In this document: piece after piece, positions 23,815-36,749 of the stretch | Position numbering within the stretch: the stretch's first letter is position 1 | Layout: every line of letters begins with the position of its first letter | Source of the DNA: Osmia lignaria lignaria | Lineage: Eukaryota > Arthropoda > Insecta > Hymenoptera > Megachilidae | Assembly: GCF_051020975.1 (NCBI RefSeq) | Contig: NC_135039.1 | Span: 13,490,692 to 13,554,691, forward strand | DNA length: 64,000 nt | Reading direction: 5' to 3' | Notes under the pieces: generated by a model | The model's database searches: none | Told to the model about the DNA's origin: nothing | The model's input: only the letters and a program-made list of their open reading frames with translations | Program-made: the position numbers and the translations under genes

Positions 23815-26080
23815 CATTTTCTTCTCTATACTTTATTAGCTATTTTGTTACTATAAATGATCCAAGGTACTTGAATGATGAAAATTACTGAATTAATTAA
23901 CTTTACTGTAATTATTATGACGATTGATACGTAACATTATATTTTTATGAAAGGAAAAATGATTTTAACTTGGATAAGGGTGTGTAACAAAATTCGACGT
24001 CAGAGTGGAGACAGGTTCTAACGAAGTTTTTATAGCTTCTACGTCGCAACGGCAACAGCAGCGTTAATTAATACGTTAACGAAGAGGGTGCCACCCCTTT
24101 GAGCTTGTAAAATCTATATAAACATTCAAGATTCGAGCCAGCTGTTCGTTCGACGAAAATCGTGCCTCTACGTTATCGAAACTGCCAGTCAAGGAGATCG
24201 ATATGGATTTTGGCGGAGCTTGTAGAAACAAAATGCTGAAACTTTATCAATAAATTTCAATTTTCCATAAAATTTGCAAGGAATCGTGAAAAGTTGCCAC
24301 CTTCTAACAATTTCTTGAAATTCTCAATAAAAACCTGAATATTAAGCATTAAACTGGGAGTGAATATAAAAAGGTGGGCCAAATTGACCCATGTATAAAA
24401 TATTAGATTAATTTCATAAAGTAACAAACGTTTCATATCTTGAACCAGGTTTAAGATCCCAGAATTTTAAATAATTCTCACTGAGACGTGGAAAACACGT
24501 TTAATTAGCACAGTTGTGGCAATTAATTAACTAAGCACTTGCGAGAAAGTAGTTCTTGGTGTTCTAAATATCTTCATAGCGACAAAGGGGGAAACTAGCG
24601 ATACACCATAAACAATTCATCCCACACAAATGCAATAAACGAAGAAATACACTTCCTCCAATATAATTAACACTCCGCGTCGCTCAATTACAAAGCACAT
24701 TTTTCTTCGGCAATCAAATATCAAAGCCGAGTAATAAAGCGATGGTTGATAGCCGAACTCTCTGAAATCTCATCCTTTCTATCAAAAATTCTCCTTTGGA
24801 AGATCGATTTCTACGAGCAATAAACTAGAGGAACTGAGTTTGGGGAGAGCTTTAGAATTGGTCCCCGTAGCGAAGCCATCGAAATCGCAATAAAATTATT
24901 CGTGCTGGCATGCGAGTGAAGAAGCCATCCCTCGGTTATGAAGTTACGAGCAGAACAGTAGTAACAGTAAAATCAGAAGCCTGTCGACATCTCTGCTTTG
25001 ACCTATCCTATCGTAAATTTAATGCGATCGTAGTAAAATCGTCGTGAACACGGCCGAGTTAAGGCTGTCCTATTAACTCGCCGCCATTTTCTATCCATCC
25101 GACGCCGATGGCACGGGTCACGTGATCCTGGCCTGTCGTGCGAGATCCAACGAAATTAACGCGCGGTATCTCGTGGGACGATGATGCGTGTTCCTGATGG
25201 AATTGGAACCTCGATTGATACCGGTAGATCCTGGCTCTCGCGTGCCTGGCACGCGTTTCGTTTGCGTCTTGGAAGTTTTCGCCACGTACCGGGTGTCTCT
25301 GAAGCGTACGAGAAAAGAATTATAGCGAAAGTTGGATATCGTGACGCGAACCTGGCAGTTATGAAATAGAGATGTTTTTTCGGCTCGAGCCGAGCGTTTG
25401 AACGTTGCCGAACGTAGAAAAGGACAGAGAGCGAAAGAGAAAGAGGCCGGAGAATCAAAGAAACCGAGATCCCCCTAAGTGATGGGGAATTATCCAATGG
25501 ATACTTATGCAACTGTTACTATTTCTCGAAATAATTGACGATTATTTGAAATGTCGTTAATTAAAGAAATGCATGCCCCTGGAGGTAAAAATGCAGAAAA
25601 TTATCGAATACTGTTGGATTTTATCTGGAATCATAAATGCTGTCCAGAAAACAATCGAACGCGATAAGTCTCCAGGGAGTATTGATAGGGGAGCAGGATC
25701 TGTCAGGGACAGAGAAACAACGTCGAAGCTCGTAGAAGCGAAAACTACGGCACACGGCGAGACCGACGCACAGTTATTCATAGAGAATACATTACGTGGA
25801 ACTTGGCTTTGATCTGAGCCGGAGTTCGGATTATGCAGACCTCTCTCCGTGTTTCCCCGTGTGACGTGTGGCGAACGCCATAGAACAGTCAGCAAATCCA
25901 AACTGCATTAGTCGTGTCGACTGATGCAACAGAATACTGCTATCAGAAATTCGAGAACAGCTTGAGAGGCTCTCAGGAAGAAACGAATCTTGTGATATTC
26001 GTTTGAGAATCAAAAGGGGAGGATATATATTATTTTCAGAAAGATTTTGAGACATTCATCTGGGTATTTTTTAATAAGGA
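23815..26080. other. Noncoding stretch, no gene seen
   Basis: AT-rich up to about 24900, then CpG-richer from 25010 to 25480. The antisense frame at 25156-25512 (118 codons) overlaps sense frames and has no domain. No RNA gene was recognised. Confidence 0.45.
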
Positions 26081-26085
26081 GGTAA

Positions 26086-26118
26086 TCCTCGGATGGCGGA
26101 CCATGGAGAGAGCCCCGA
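26086..26118 (+). repeat. Dispersed GGCGGACCATGGAGAG motif, copy 4
   Basis: Reads TCCTCGGATGGCGGACCATG followed by GAGAGAGCCCCGA. It is identical to the outer parts of the tandem pair at 16083-16142 across about 30 bp, while sequence on both sides differs. Confidence 0.9.
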
Positions 26119-26124
26119 TTCAGA

Positions 26125-27495
26125 CCTGAATTTCTGAACACCCTTTGTCGTCGAGAGAAGTCTATAATCATTCTACTGTTGCATGATTATTAACCCATGA
26201 TTATTGACGTAAATGACTTGCGTCAGTGGTATATGCGTGTAACTGGTCAGACCGTTACTATGACATAATGCAAGTGAAATTCGAAACCAGAGCAAAGTAG
26301 GAGCACCTCGTAACAGGGTGTGAATTTCCGGCAGGAAATGTGTTCCTTGTGATTTTTTGGAATACTTATCAAAATAAATTGAAAATGAAAATTTGATAAT
26401 AAAATCTGAAGGATCATGGAACCGAGGGAGTGAAGTATGGAAGTGGAAGAGCACCTCTTTCAATATGAATAATTCGAACCGAAAATTTCATCAATTATTA
26501 CAGACACATGCAAACAAAATTGGTTCGTCAAAAAAGTTTCAAAATTCCTTGCGAACCGTAACGAACAATAAAATATTTATACAACGAGGCTGTTAATGTT
26601 TCTCCCTTTGGAACACGTATGAAGCATAGCAAATGGGTGAATTTCTCTTCTCGCTTGTTTCTTGCCTTTTTCGCTTCGTGTAATGAAATTTCAACAACCT
26701 CCATCCCTTCCCTCCATTCGTAAACCAGAAATTTCGTAATAATTTGAAAAAACGAAAAGAGGAGGTAAATTCGTTCGTATTTTCCACGGTCTGATGAAAT
26801 TTTTATCTTCCCAATGTACGAATTACATGGCCATGCTCTTTCATATCCTTTTCGTTTTTTCGGTGTTTCGTTATTCATCAAATTATTGATCAAACCGTGA
26901 CGAATGGATTTTACGATTCAACCGAACGAATGGAACGCGTCTGTCTTCTTTTTTCACTGTTTCTTTTGAAATTACTGGGAATTTTGTTTACTTTATTCGC
27001 AAGATGAATCGCTGTATTAATTGTATATGAAATTTAAAATTCAAAGTTCGAATTTTTACACTCCACTAAAATTCCGAACTTTAGTCAAATTACCGGAGAC
27101 GGACAAATATTTTTACAACTCCTGTCCAATTGAGTCACAGACAAAAACAAAGTGTGACACGACGAGGGATAAGAGGCGGAAGGGACGGCAGCGTTTAAGC
27201 ACCGCGGAAAATTCAATTTGGAAAAGCGATCCGGGCTCGTGTATCTCGGCTTCAATTTACCAGTCTCGAAAGGATCATGCTGCTGTTATGGATACTGCGG
27301 ATTCAACATGGAACTCCATATCGCGTTGCCAATAGAAACCAGAAACCGTATCAAACCCTTGGGGTTGTCCCATAACACGTTGTTTTACCATAAACAGCAA
27401 CTAGTTTATTTTTGGTTACTATCTCCTTAATGCATATAGGCTGAATATCTGACCTTTGAACAATAATCAACATAAATATCTTGATCCAAACAGGA
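26125..27495. other. Noncoding stretch, no gene seen
   Basis: Minus-strand open frames at 26528-26893 and 26593-26787 overlap in different phases and show no domain. The rest is AT-rich single-copy DNA. Confidence 0.5.
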
Positions 27496-27499
27496 CCAA

Positions 27500-27596
27500 T
27501 TAAGTCATATTGAGCATAGCGTCTTAAGACGTCATTCGGCCCAACGCGTTTATTATGCTTGTCGTCTTACGACGATATCCCTATTGAAAGTGTTAA
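27500..27596. mobile_element. Possible tiny TTAA-flanked inverted-repeat element
   Basis: TTAA at 27500-27503 and again at 27593-27596 bound about 90 bp that carry CGTCTTAAGACG (27520-27531) and CGTCTTACGACG (27563-27574) in roughly symmetrical positions. The right end reads inward as CACTTTCAATAGGG. TTAA duplication and CAC/CCC-type ends are features of piggyBac-like elements. The inverted repeats are imperfect, so this is tentative. Confidence 0.3.
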
Positions 27597-27599
27597 TAT

Positions 27600-28745
27600 T
27601 TCTTTTTCTATAAATAATATCGAGCTACTTAATTTACATCGTGACTTCGAAAATGTCTGATTAAAATGAAAACATGAATCGATTTGATAGATCGTTGAAT
27701 ACAGACCGGATAACTTTCATTTAACGAGAATTATGTAAAGGCGCAGAATTGTTCGAACAATATCGTATTATGCAGCCACTCTTTTATGAGGGCTCAGAGA
27801 GAAAGAGAGGAAAGTCGATGTAAGGCCGTCGATATCGTTAATCGAAGACGGAAATTCCCGACAAAGGATGAATAGACCGAGCAGGGAATACAAAAGCTGG
27901 ATAAGTAAATAGCTGCGGGTTTACGTAACTCTCGAGCCAGCTAGTTTTCTTCTTCTTTTTTTTTACCCTCCCCGTGGTTAAGCATAAGTTCGTCGAAGCG
28001 TTGTTAACGTTTGTTCGTGGGTATCGATTACCCGGTTTGGTTAGGTGAAAACTGATACCCCATTTTCAATATGCGTTCTCTCTTGCGTCGATAATGCACC
28101 GGATAGAATCCCCTGCAAAACCTGTTCTTCCTCTATTTTGCTTGCTTTATCTATTTACTTTATCCTTGACGAGGTGTAATTTGAAAGTTTGAGAAAAATG
28201 AAACAGAGTCAGCTAATATGAAACAGGGAATTAACGAACGTCGAGGCGAAATTACCAGGGAAATGATCAGAATACCCTATGAACTGTGTAGAAGCTGGGA
28301 GACAATCGGGACGAGGGCAATCTAAGCCACGGATCCAACGTTACATCGACCAATCATATTGCGATCTGCGGCTGCACAGGCCAATTTGGCCGCAATACTA
28401 ACGCACTTTGCGATTCCCTTTGTGACTTAGCGCTGGCAGACATCGCCCCGTTGATTATCCATACTTGCAGATGCACCGTGTGTACAATATCGGATTTGCT
28501 TTTGAGACGATGCCGTTGACAGTTTGATTGCGAGTATCTGGGTCTGAATTCGAACCGACTTACCCGGCCGCTGTTTCAACCGAACCCTGGCAGGTGACTG
28601 TAAATTGGACCTTTGCCTCTGACGATGAAAAATTAAGCCCTTTGACCTATGCAGATCTTCGTGTTCAGCTATAAGTTATTCCGTTTGTGTGTTTTAGTCA
28701 GTTTCAATTTCATTGGAAATAATGTCAGATATAGAGGATGCAATA
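27600..28745. other. Noncoding stretch, no gene seen
   Basis: Single-copy DNA with no supported open frame, RNA gene or repeat. Confidence 0.5.
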
Positions 28746-28754
28746 CTGATGTCC

Positions 28755-28944
28755 TGTCCTTCCCCGGCGGCATCCCCGGGGAAAGTGACAGTCTAGCGAA
28801 GGAGGCCTGTGGCTCCCCACCACTTGCGTCTAAACGCTTACGCGGGAAAATTTGAATTTCTTATTCGTACTTTTAATATTGATATTATATTTCTAGAATT
28901 TTCATTTTCCCTAGGGAAGCCTGATTTAATTATCAGTGTACTGT
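28755..28944. mobile_element. Copy C of the CTAGGGAAAATGG element family
   Basis: The right end (28911-28944) reads CCCTAGGGAAGCCTGATTTA and then ends in CAGTGTACTGT, the reverse complement of the family end. The interior shares CTCCCCACCACTTGCGT...ACGCGGGAAAATTTGAA with copies B and H. The left part is GC-rich (CCCCGGCGGCATCCCCGGGG) and its boundary is not clear. Confidence 0.65.
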
Positions 28945-28949
28945 CTTTC

Positions 28950-29385
28950 ACTTGTCAAGGTAGTTAAATTAAATTCGGATTTCGAATCACCACATGTAAT
29001 CCGAAAAGTCGCGAAGAAATGTATGAAAAATGGATAACAAGGCGGCCGCACAAGCGCAGGGTACATTTAATTACGTATGCGCGAGTAAAACGCCATAGGG
29101 CTGCTACGAATATTTCGACGAACCTTGTAACGACGCTCATTGTTGCGCGCTAATAATAATCAAGCGCCGGTACGAGCAGCTCCGTTTGAAGTGGCTTCAT
29201 TGTTAATGAGTCGAGTAATTAGCTTCCTGCAACTGGATTCGTCCAAATTCGACCGTTCGTATGCAATTGCACAGAACCTAACATGGGTGCAGTATATGCG
29301 AATCAGCTGTTCGATCGGTTATCTGTCGAGATCATATGTCTTGCGCTATTTTTGATATAATTGGATTGAATTTTAATTAATTTCA
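28950..29385. other. Noncoding stretch, no gene seen
   Basis: Single-copy DNA between two transposon remnants. The 71-codon open frame at 29140-29355 has no domain. Confidence 0.5.
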
Positions 29386-29389
29386 AATA

Positions 29390-29679
29390 GGGACGTGTGG
29401 GTAGCCGAGAATTGGGTGCTCGGAATTTTCTTCTCGACCCAACCCCACCCAGTCACTGCCCGACCCAATTCGATCATTACTGGACCAACCTCGACCCAAC
29501 GCGAGGCTCGGGTACCCGTAGTTCTTCAAAAAAATACTAGGGACATCATCTCTAGATCCTGAATCGCATAAAATTGTGCAATTTATTAATAAAAAGAAGT
29601 GATCATGATGCAGGCATTTCCACACCCTTCACCCAAACTATTAATAAAGACCAATTTCACCCATCACTCCCCACGTCCC
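29390..29679. mobile_element. TA-flanked MITE-like element with GGGACGTG ends
   Basis: The left end GGGACGTGTGGG and right end CCCCACGTCCC form an inverted repeat of about 11 bp with one insertion. Both are flanked by TA (29388-29389 and 29680-29681). The interior is rich in CGACCCAA/CTCGGGTACCCG motifs near the left and AT-rich to the right. A similar end (GGGACGTGGGGATACCCGAG on the minus strand) lies at 59812-59831, which supports a dispersed family. No coding sequence is present. Confidence 0.55.
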
Positions 29680-29749
29680 TAACATATTTATTCGTCGCTT
29701 AATTTTCATCATCAAGGCATTAATAAACACAAAGGTGTTACCCACCACG

Positions 29750-30085
29750 AACTACGATATTATTAATCAACTTCCTTCCCAGATCCGCGATAAAATACCT
29801 CAGCCGCATAGCTCTCCTTCAAATTATACATCACTGAAGAACCTCGAACGTAAAATCCAACTCACCCCTTTCTCGAAACAAATTTTCAAGCACGGTTTAA
29901 AACACCACCCTCATAAAGCACCCTAAATTCCAACAAACCACCCAGAATCACCATGACCAACTTTCCTTAAACGATCTCTCAAGACAATTCCAAGAAGCCT
30001 GGAAAGATCCCCCTTCTGTCCTGTCAACCCTTTTCACCCTACACGCAAATTCAGCGGAAATTTCGACGTTCTGACATCTTTTTTG
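29750..30085 (+). repeat. Diverged dispersed repeat, copy 1
   Basis: It shares a collinear series of words with 37190-37490: AAATTATACATC, TTTC-AAGCAC, CTAAATTC-AACAAACCA, a GGAAAGATCCC-like block, and AATTC--CGGAAATTTC--CGTTCTGACA near the end. Identity is partial, so the copies are old. No terminal repeat or open frame was identified. The open frame at 29735-29926 lies in it but has no domain. Confidence 0.55.
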
Positions 30086-30089
30086 GTGC

Positions 30090-33000
30090 AGGCAGCCGAT
30101 AGTCGGGGAAAATGTTCAACTCGAAAAAAAGGGACGTTCTGAGTTATGGTTATTTAGACCCATAATTGAAATATCATTATAGGGTAAGTTCGAAAGACCG
30201 AATTGTATAAAAAATTTGAAGCTCCCAAGTACTTGATGAATTATAAATAAAAAATTATAAATGGGTTTCGTACACAGCAGCTGGAGCAGCGGTAATCAGC
30301 CTTTAGATATTTTCCTTTGCGCTTTGTCCACCGTTGGTAATGCTCCCTCTATATCCGGGCTAAGCCGAAATAATGTTGCACCGCGTTAAATACTTAAAGG
30401 CCGACCCGTGGCCCCGTTTCCGCGAGCGGCGGACAGCTTACTCGCTCGCGGTTCCGGCATTACCCGGAAATCCTTCTGCGTAATTCGTAACGCATCGATC
30501 TTGAGTTTACGCGAGCACCAAGGATTCGTGATTAAAGCATCACGGATAATCTTGCGGACCTTTGCTCACTGCTTTGGCCGAACTTGTGGCAATACTGCTG
30601 TTACTCTGAGGTCTGAATTAAGATCCTCCATCGCAGAGTATCTTAATTATATATAAATGAGTTTATTTGAGAGGCGATTATGCGTAGGCGGGCAGAGAAT
30701 GTTTGGTGACTAGCAGTGGGGCCAGAGTGGGACTAAAGTAGTACATTGGGCTGAAACTTAATGCCTTCTGACGCCATTGCTTAGGATTTCTGTTAAAGAC
30801 TTGGACACTAATTACTCTGGGCTGGTTAGCCATCCGAATTAAGGGTTAAGTGTTCATTTTGAAATTTGTACAGATAGTCCAATAAGATCTCGCAGGAATT
30901 TATTCCAAAATGGCGGTCAGGATTGAAAAGCGAAAAGTTCGAGCGAGTTTCCAGCTGGGCTCTTCTTATAAAAAGAAGGAAAAACAGGTCTGGCGAAGAA
31001 GGAAGAGGCCGGAAGTGGCGTGGACGTAAATAATCCGCGGAAAAAGAACGCGTTGGAGCCGCAATCACGCGGAGTGGCCGAGTTTTTCCGAGTTCCCCAT
31101 AATCAACCCCCGCAGTTTTGCTGTATGTCTTTCATGGTTCCGTCAGGGGGGGTGGAACGGGTGGTAAAAAGAGAAGAAGTTCACTTCTCTATCCGCGATT
31201 ACACTTCTGGGAAATGAAAAATTTCGGGGGTGAGCGGGGAGGAAGCGAGCAATACATCGCTTTTATGCGGTCTCAAGTAATTTACCCTCTTCGAGAAGAA
31301 CTTGACAATTCCGCGATTCTTGAAATACTTGGGGCGAATGATTATTCGCGCGCTCTGAATGGGTGTGCGAGCAATTATTGTTTAAAATTATTCCCCGCAG
31401 CTTAGTGGTTAAATATTTTCCAACTCTATTTCAGTAAAAACGAAATCTCTTAAAAAAGAAATATTCGCAATGCGATCAAATGCTTCTGGTCTTTATCCCG
31501 CGTATGTGGTCAATTTAACGTAGAGGAGACCCCTGCGCGCAACAATGATAACATTTTCCAAAATTCAACAGCGGTGCACGGATTGAAGTAGCAATAATTT
31601 AACGATTTAACCGACCACTCAATTGCCAGCCATTTCAGGCATCAAACCGAGGCTTTCAAAATTTCCATTAAACCGATCACACGAGAGTGGCTCGATTATT
31701 TCTAACGATAGCCCTCCATTGTTTAACAGTGCAAACATGTATCCCCGACCTCTCGATATTCCGAAACCATACACCGGGGCTGTTCCAAACGTTCGCGTGC
31801 ACTCTGGTAAGCTGAAATAACGGTCTTCACCTTCGGATCCTTTATGCCCTTAATCAGCTAATTAGCCGAGCATGTCCGCTCATGATCTCCTCTTGCCCGC
31901 TGTCATTACACGACAATATAGGTACAACCTCGACACGGCCTGCTTTTCGGTCCTTCTACCCCTTTGTCCTAGCCTGGACAGCGTTTAATTACGATCTCGA
32001 AGCATCCTACAACTGCGCTCGATATATCCGACTACATACATCCAATCTGTCGAAGCATACTTTACAACCCCAAGCAAGGAAGTTTCTCATTTTTCAATCA
32101 TACAGCCAGCACAGATTGTCTCTAAAACAATGACCAACTCGAACAGCCTTCCCGACTTTTGGTAAATTAATTAGCAGCCGTCTGGTGCGACACAATCGTC
32201 GTCGCTGAAGAAGGGAATAGTAAGCCAGGCTCGATCAAACAGGGTCCTGGAGGCCCTTCCTTCAAAGTAGTTCGACGTGATTAGCATCTCAGCTGGCTGG
32301 CTTGTTAACGCGACTCTGTACGTCTACAAAGAGACGAAGGAAGGAAGGCAAGGGTGTGCAAAACACACGGCAACCAGATTTATCGCGGCGGACAGGAATT
32401 CTTGACGTGCTGGAAAACGGAACGAGCACAGAGGGATCGCGAAGGCACGATAACGACGGGAGGAGGAACGGTGCCGATCGAATAACGAGGCGAACAGGTG
32501 CGCCTCTGTGCACCACTGTGAAATAACTGAACAACCCCGTGGAACTTTGTTCGTTATTCCGACAATTAGCGGAGCCTGTATTTCTTGTTGATTCCGCCAT
32601 CGGGATAGAACGATGGTGGAAGGATTCGTTCAGTTGCGACTAAGATCGTTTTTGTTCATTTTAAGGGCGATGGTGTCTTTGCCTTAAAAGAGGGCACTTG
32701 GGGTGGTACAAGGGCAGGAGAGGGACCTCCCCACACGTATAGTCTTCATAGACTTATATAGACGGAACATAAGTGCGGGTACCCGAAAATTTTGGTCTCG
32801 AACTGGGAGGGGGGGGGGGCTAGCAGAGTCTCCTAATCAATGCCTTCTAAGAAATGTAAGTGTGAAATTTTTATATTTCCAGCTCTTAGCTTTTGGGTAA
32901 ATACGGATGAAAGAAGTAATTTCTAGTGGTCCTTGAAAATTTTATGTGAATCTATAAGGTAATTCTATGAAAACGATGGAGAAAACTCATTAGCAGTGCA

Positions 33001-34390
33001 TAGAATTTTTCTCGTACGAGCTCGTTAAGGACAGTATTTTCAAGAAGATGAGGTTGCTTTGAAAATACTCCTATACAGGGGTTGGTACGCGTTTTTTATC
33101 ACGTTTCTATGGGGTTGAATAGGGGTTGGATTGGAATTTGTAATTTTTTAAGTAGATTATTCCGTTTCTTCTTCTGAAAGTCCTTCGCTCTCGTCGTTCA
33201 AAGAATTTCGTAATTGAAACTGTTCACGAGTATAATAGTTATCTGAATTACGGGAAAATGTAATTTTTCAACCCGTTCTGTTTCTCATTTTTTATAATTA
33301 TAATATCGTGGAGGAATGTCTGCGTCATAATTTCTTTCTTTGATATTCGCAATTTGTTTTTCAATTCTCTTAGTAGATAATTTCTCGTTGAAATCCTTTC
33401 GTTTCTTTTAATCAGTTAAGAAGAATTTTATTATAACTAAAAAGTCTTATAAAAGACAAATTTTGAACATCTTTTTTTAAGCAATTGTTAAACAAAAAAT
33501 TTCGATCTTTTCACATAACATAAATGTATCTTTCGAATATGAATTCGAATTTTGAAAAAGTAAAATTCCTCAGCCATTATGTTACGAGGCACCCTGTAGG
33601 ATCATCGTAATCCCAGCTTCGCGGAAGAAAATGGTGTGTACAACAATTTTCTCCTCGTCATCTGCCTTTTCCATCATCCCCTTTCTCGTTGGCCTGACTT
33701 TTTCTTCGCTTCTGAATCGTAAGCAGAGCTCGTGTCACTATCTTGACGTGCCCTGAAGTATATTCGAGACAGTTCTGTATTACTCGCACCAGAGATTCTC
33801 AATCGAGAATGTATCCGAGTTTTCTGGACGAAGATTGATAACAACGAACACGAGTCAACTACAGTTCCCCTTTCTTTTTTCAAAAATAACATAAGTGATC
33901 TAAATATAAGAATATTATTTTTTTAAATAACATAGAGGTATAGCTGCATGAGATTCTATTGTTGTGATGAATCAACCCTTGGTAATCCTCCGAATTCTTT
34001 TCGAACGAAATAAAGTATTTTCGAGTTAAATTTCGAAGACGGCCCCATGGGGAATCCCTGCGTAGAATTAGTAGACACAGCCATATTAAGGGAACTAACG
34101 GGAACATAACGTTGGCTTCATCCCTCCAGATTTTCAAATATTCATTTTCTCATAGCGGGAACGGGTCTTGCATGGGCTACTCTCCCCGTTCATCAGGGGG
34201 ATGCAATGGATTACCCGGTAATGTCATAACCCCCATCTGTGCCACCCCATGGCACCCCTCGGAACCTTAAGACTGAAGACGACGACCCTAGGAGCTGATC
34301 CGATTAATCGAACTTCGCGTGTCAACCATACGTTGCCGTTCAAAATTGATGAGCAGCTCTGTTTGTTACAAAAATTGTGTTTCTAATATT
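30090..34390. other. Noncoding stretch, no gene seen
   Basis: CpG-richer patches occur at 30400-30600, 31020-31260 and 32330-32480. An 11-base G run lies at 32809-32819. Open frames up to 103 codons are present on both strands, overlap each other, and lack domains. Confidence 0.45.
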
Positions 34391-34399
34391 CTCTAATAG

Positions 34400-34478
34400 G
34401 GCTCTCTAGAGAAAATGGCGCTATAGGGGAAGTAGCAATTCTCAAAATCCTAATTTTACTCGTGACTATTCGTAGAAT
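34400..34478 (+). mobile_element. Copy D of the CTAGGGAAAATGG element family (fragment)
   Basis: CTCTAGAGAAAATGGCGCTA, TAGGGGAA and TTCTCAAAATCCTAATTTT align collinearly with copies at 39356 and 58830 (reverse strand). The outermost end sequence is not recognisable. Confidence 0.6.
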
Positions 34479-34484
34479 CATTAA

Positions 34485-36455
34485 TTAAAATTATTTTTAC
34501 TATCCTTCTTTGGCCCAAACTTTTCTGGGCACCCTGTACAGAGGACATTCGGCCAACGAATTCCGGACACGTTCACGCGTCTCGCTCATATTGACGGTCG
34601 ACTTGCCACGATAATGACCGACCGGGCCGGGGCAAAAGTGCAGCAGGGATCCTGGTCGTCCGCGCGTTCCCCTTTCCGCGACATGGAAATCGGGCCAGCA
34701 TCGATTACGATATCGTCGTGTCGCATGACAGAACGAGCCACCCGGCCATCACAATACGCTAATGCGACATATTGTTCAGCTCGGCAAAAATTGCCGCTCG
34801 TTACACCACCGACAATGGACGAGTCACTGTCCTACGCTACCAAACGTTCTGTTGAAAATTATAGTGGACATATTCTGACTTCGGGTCAGGTCCGTTCTGT
34901 CCGGTTGTTGGAGAAGAATCGAGTTGGTTTAAAAGATTAACTGGAAATATTCTGATATGCAGTGGATTTTTATTGCGCGACGAAATGGCGTAAAGAAGAA
35001 TGTCGATAGCGATAGTTTTGAATCGGAAGCAATTTTCAGGAGCATTCTCACTTCTGAACAAAGTGCTCTGTTTTCAAATTTATCATTTATTTTCTTCTAT
35101 AAAATCCCCCCCACCTAAATTTAACTAAGAAATCTAACCTAAATTCAACTGCCTCCTAAAACACCGGAACGAAACTTGATCCAAATAAACTCGGGGCGAA
35201 CAGAATCTTCAAAGAGCCCCGCGGTGGAAAGCGGAAACAAAGGAAAACCTGCACACGGTGTATTTTTTTAGCCGGACCAAAGGACAAAGGGGTAACACGA
35301 AACGAACGTTGAACGTTAACATTCGCTAGAGGAAAAACAACCAGTTGGATACTTGAAGCGAAACAACCACGAGGACCGCAGAGCGGCGAACGGCTGGCCG
35401 TTGATTGACGATTTGCATAGACAAATAAGTTCCGGGCTCTCTGATGAGTCGCGTCGCCTAGCCTGTTTACCTAGCAGTCGAATAATCGTTTTCGAAGCGA
35501 TTTCGAGAACCGTGTTGAAATGTGCAAGGGCAAACAATGGCCGAGTACCTTTCGAATTCGTTAATGCCGATCGACTGGCTCGATTTCCGTTGGCATCGAC
35601 CTCTCGAAGACCTTTGAAACATTTTTAACCCGAAGAAAATAATGGTAGTGACTTGGAGATGGTGAATTTTCAAGAGAATTACATTTACAATTACTTTAGT
35701 GCCTAAATTGAAGGTCGAAGAATTCTTTCTAGGGGACCCGAGCTTGAACAAATCTCACCACGAGTCCTAAATTCAAGAGAACAATCAACTCTACCTTCGA
35801 AACAACCGCTCAAAGCAAAACGTCAATCTTAATTGTTGCTTGAAGGCAGGAAAGCAAAAGACAGTACATAAATGTAGGAACGTCAGAAAGTTGGTGGATT
35901 ATCAACGGCTAGACCTCCCTCGAGGATGGACACAGCTCTCGGTTCTATTAAGACAGGGCTAATATACGAAAAGCATAATGGAATCCGTTGGAAATTAAGT
36001 TCCACGCGGCGCGGAGAGTTAACGCGTGCATAAAATATGCAGGAGCCAAGGTTTCCATGGGGTTTCTTCGCCGCTCAGGGAAATTAATCATACCAGGACT
36101 TGGCGGAGGCCTGGTGTGTTTGTCTTCCTACCGTTTCCCATTCGTTCCCGGCTGCGGGAAAAAGAACTCGACGCGCAGGAATCTTGGTCGCGATTTTAAT
36201 GAAGACAAACGTCGTGTTCCTTTTTCTGTCCCTCGGCCACTTTGCCGGACGAATTTGCAAAGGGATTGAGGTTATGCGAGGCGCTGCTTGTAACTCGAGA
36301 TTTTAATTAAGGAATAAGGTATAAAACCATGGAATTATTGATTTTATGACTGTAGGAAAGTTATTAGTGCTGTTTTTGTTTCATTACAACATATAAAGTT
36401 TCATAATTACTGGTTCATTTTAGTATACTTACGGTTTAGGTTAGTATACCCCTCT
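34485..36455. other. Noncoding stretch, no gene seen
   Basis: Sense and antisense open frames at 34614-34940 and 35316-35751 overlap and have no domain. A paired TAGTATAC motif surrounds a TTTAGGTTAG near 36422-36450. Confidence 0.45.
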
Positions 36456-36520
36456 AAAAAGGCCCATTCATTTTGTTGCTGAGAGCGTGGACAAGTGCTG
36501 CCACCATGCTATGGCCCCCA

Positions 36521-36748
36521 TAGGCTTGGGTCGCTATTAAAAGAGGTTATGTTCCTCTGATGATGCGTAGTTTTAGTCGTAGGTTAGTCCTTTTACTACC
36601 CATACTCACGAATCCTGCGGGAACGGTGAGAAACGACCCACTGGAGGCTACTTTAGCTCTTGTTCTCAAGGAAAGGAGGTTATGCGTATTTTGTGGGCGG
36701 TCTGGCAAAGAACAGAGGGTAAAACAGGATAATTGTGGTGCTTGTTAA
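36521..36748 (+). pseudogene. Possible Cys-rich C-terminal remnant of a transposase
   Basis: From the first ATG at 36560 the frame encodes 62 residues ending in C42-x2-C45 ... C59-x2-C62 and a stop. The surrounding residues (two arginines before the first Cys, a GK in the loop) resemble the cysteine-rich tail of piggyBac-type transposases. The expected further Cys/His pairs are absent and no DDE core was seen upstream, where an in-frame stop lies at 36521-36523. It could equally be a chance frame. Confidence 0.2.
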
Positions 36749-36749
36749 A

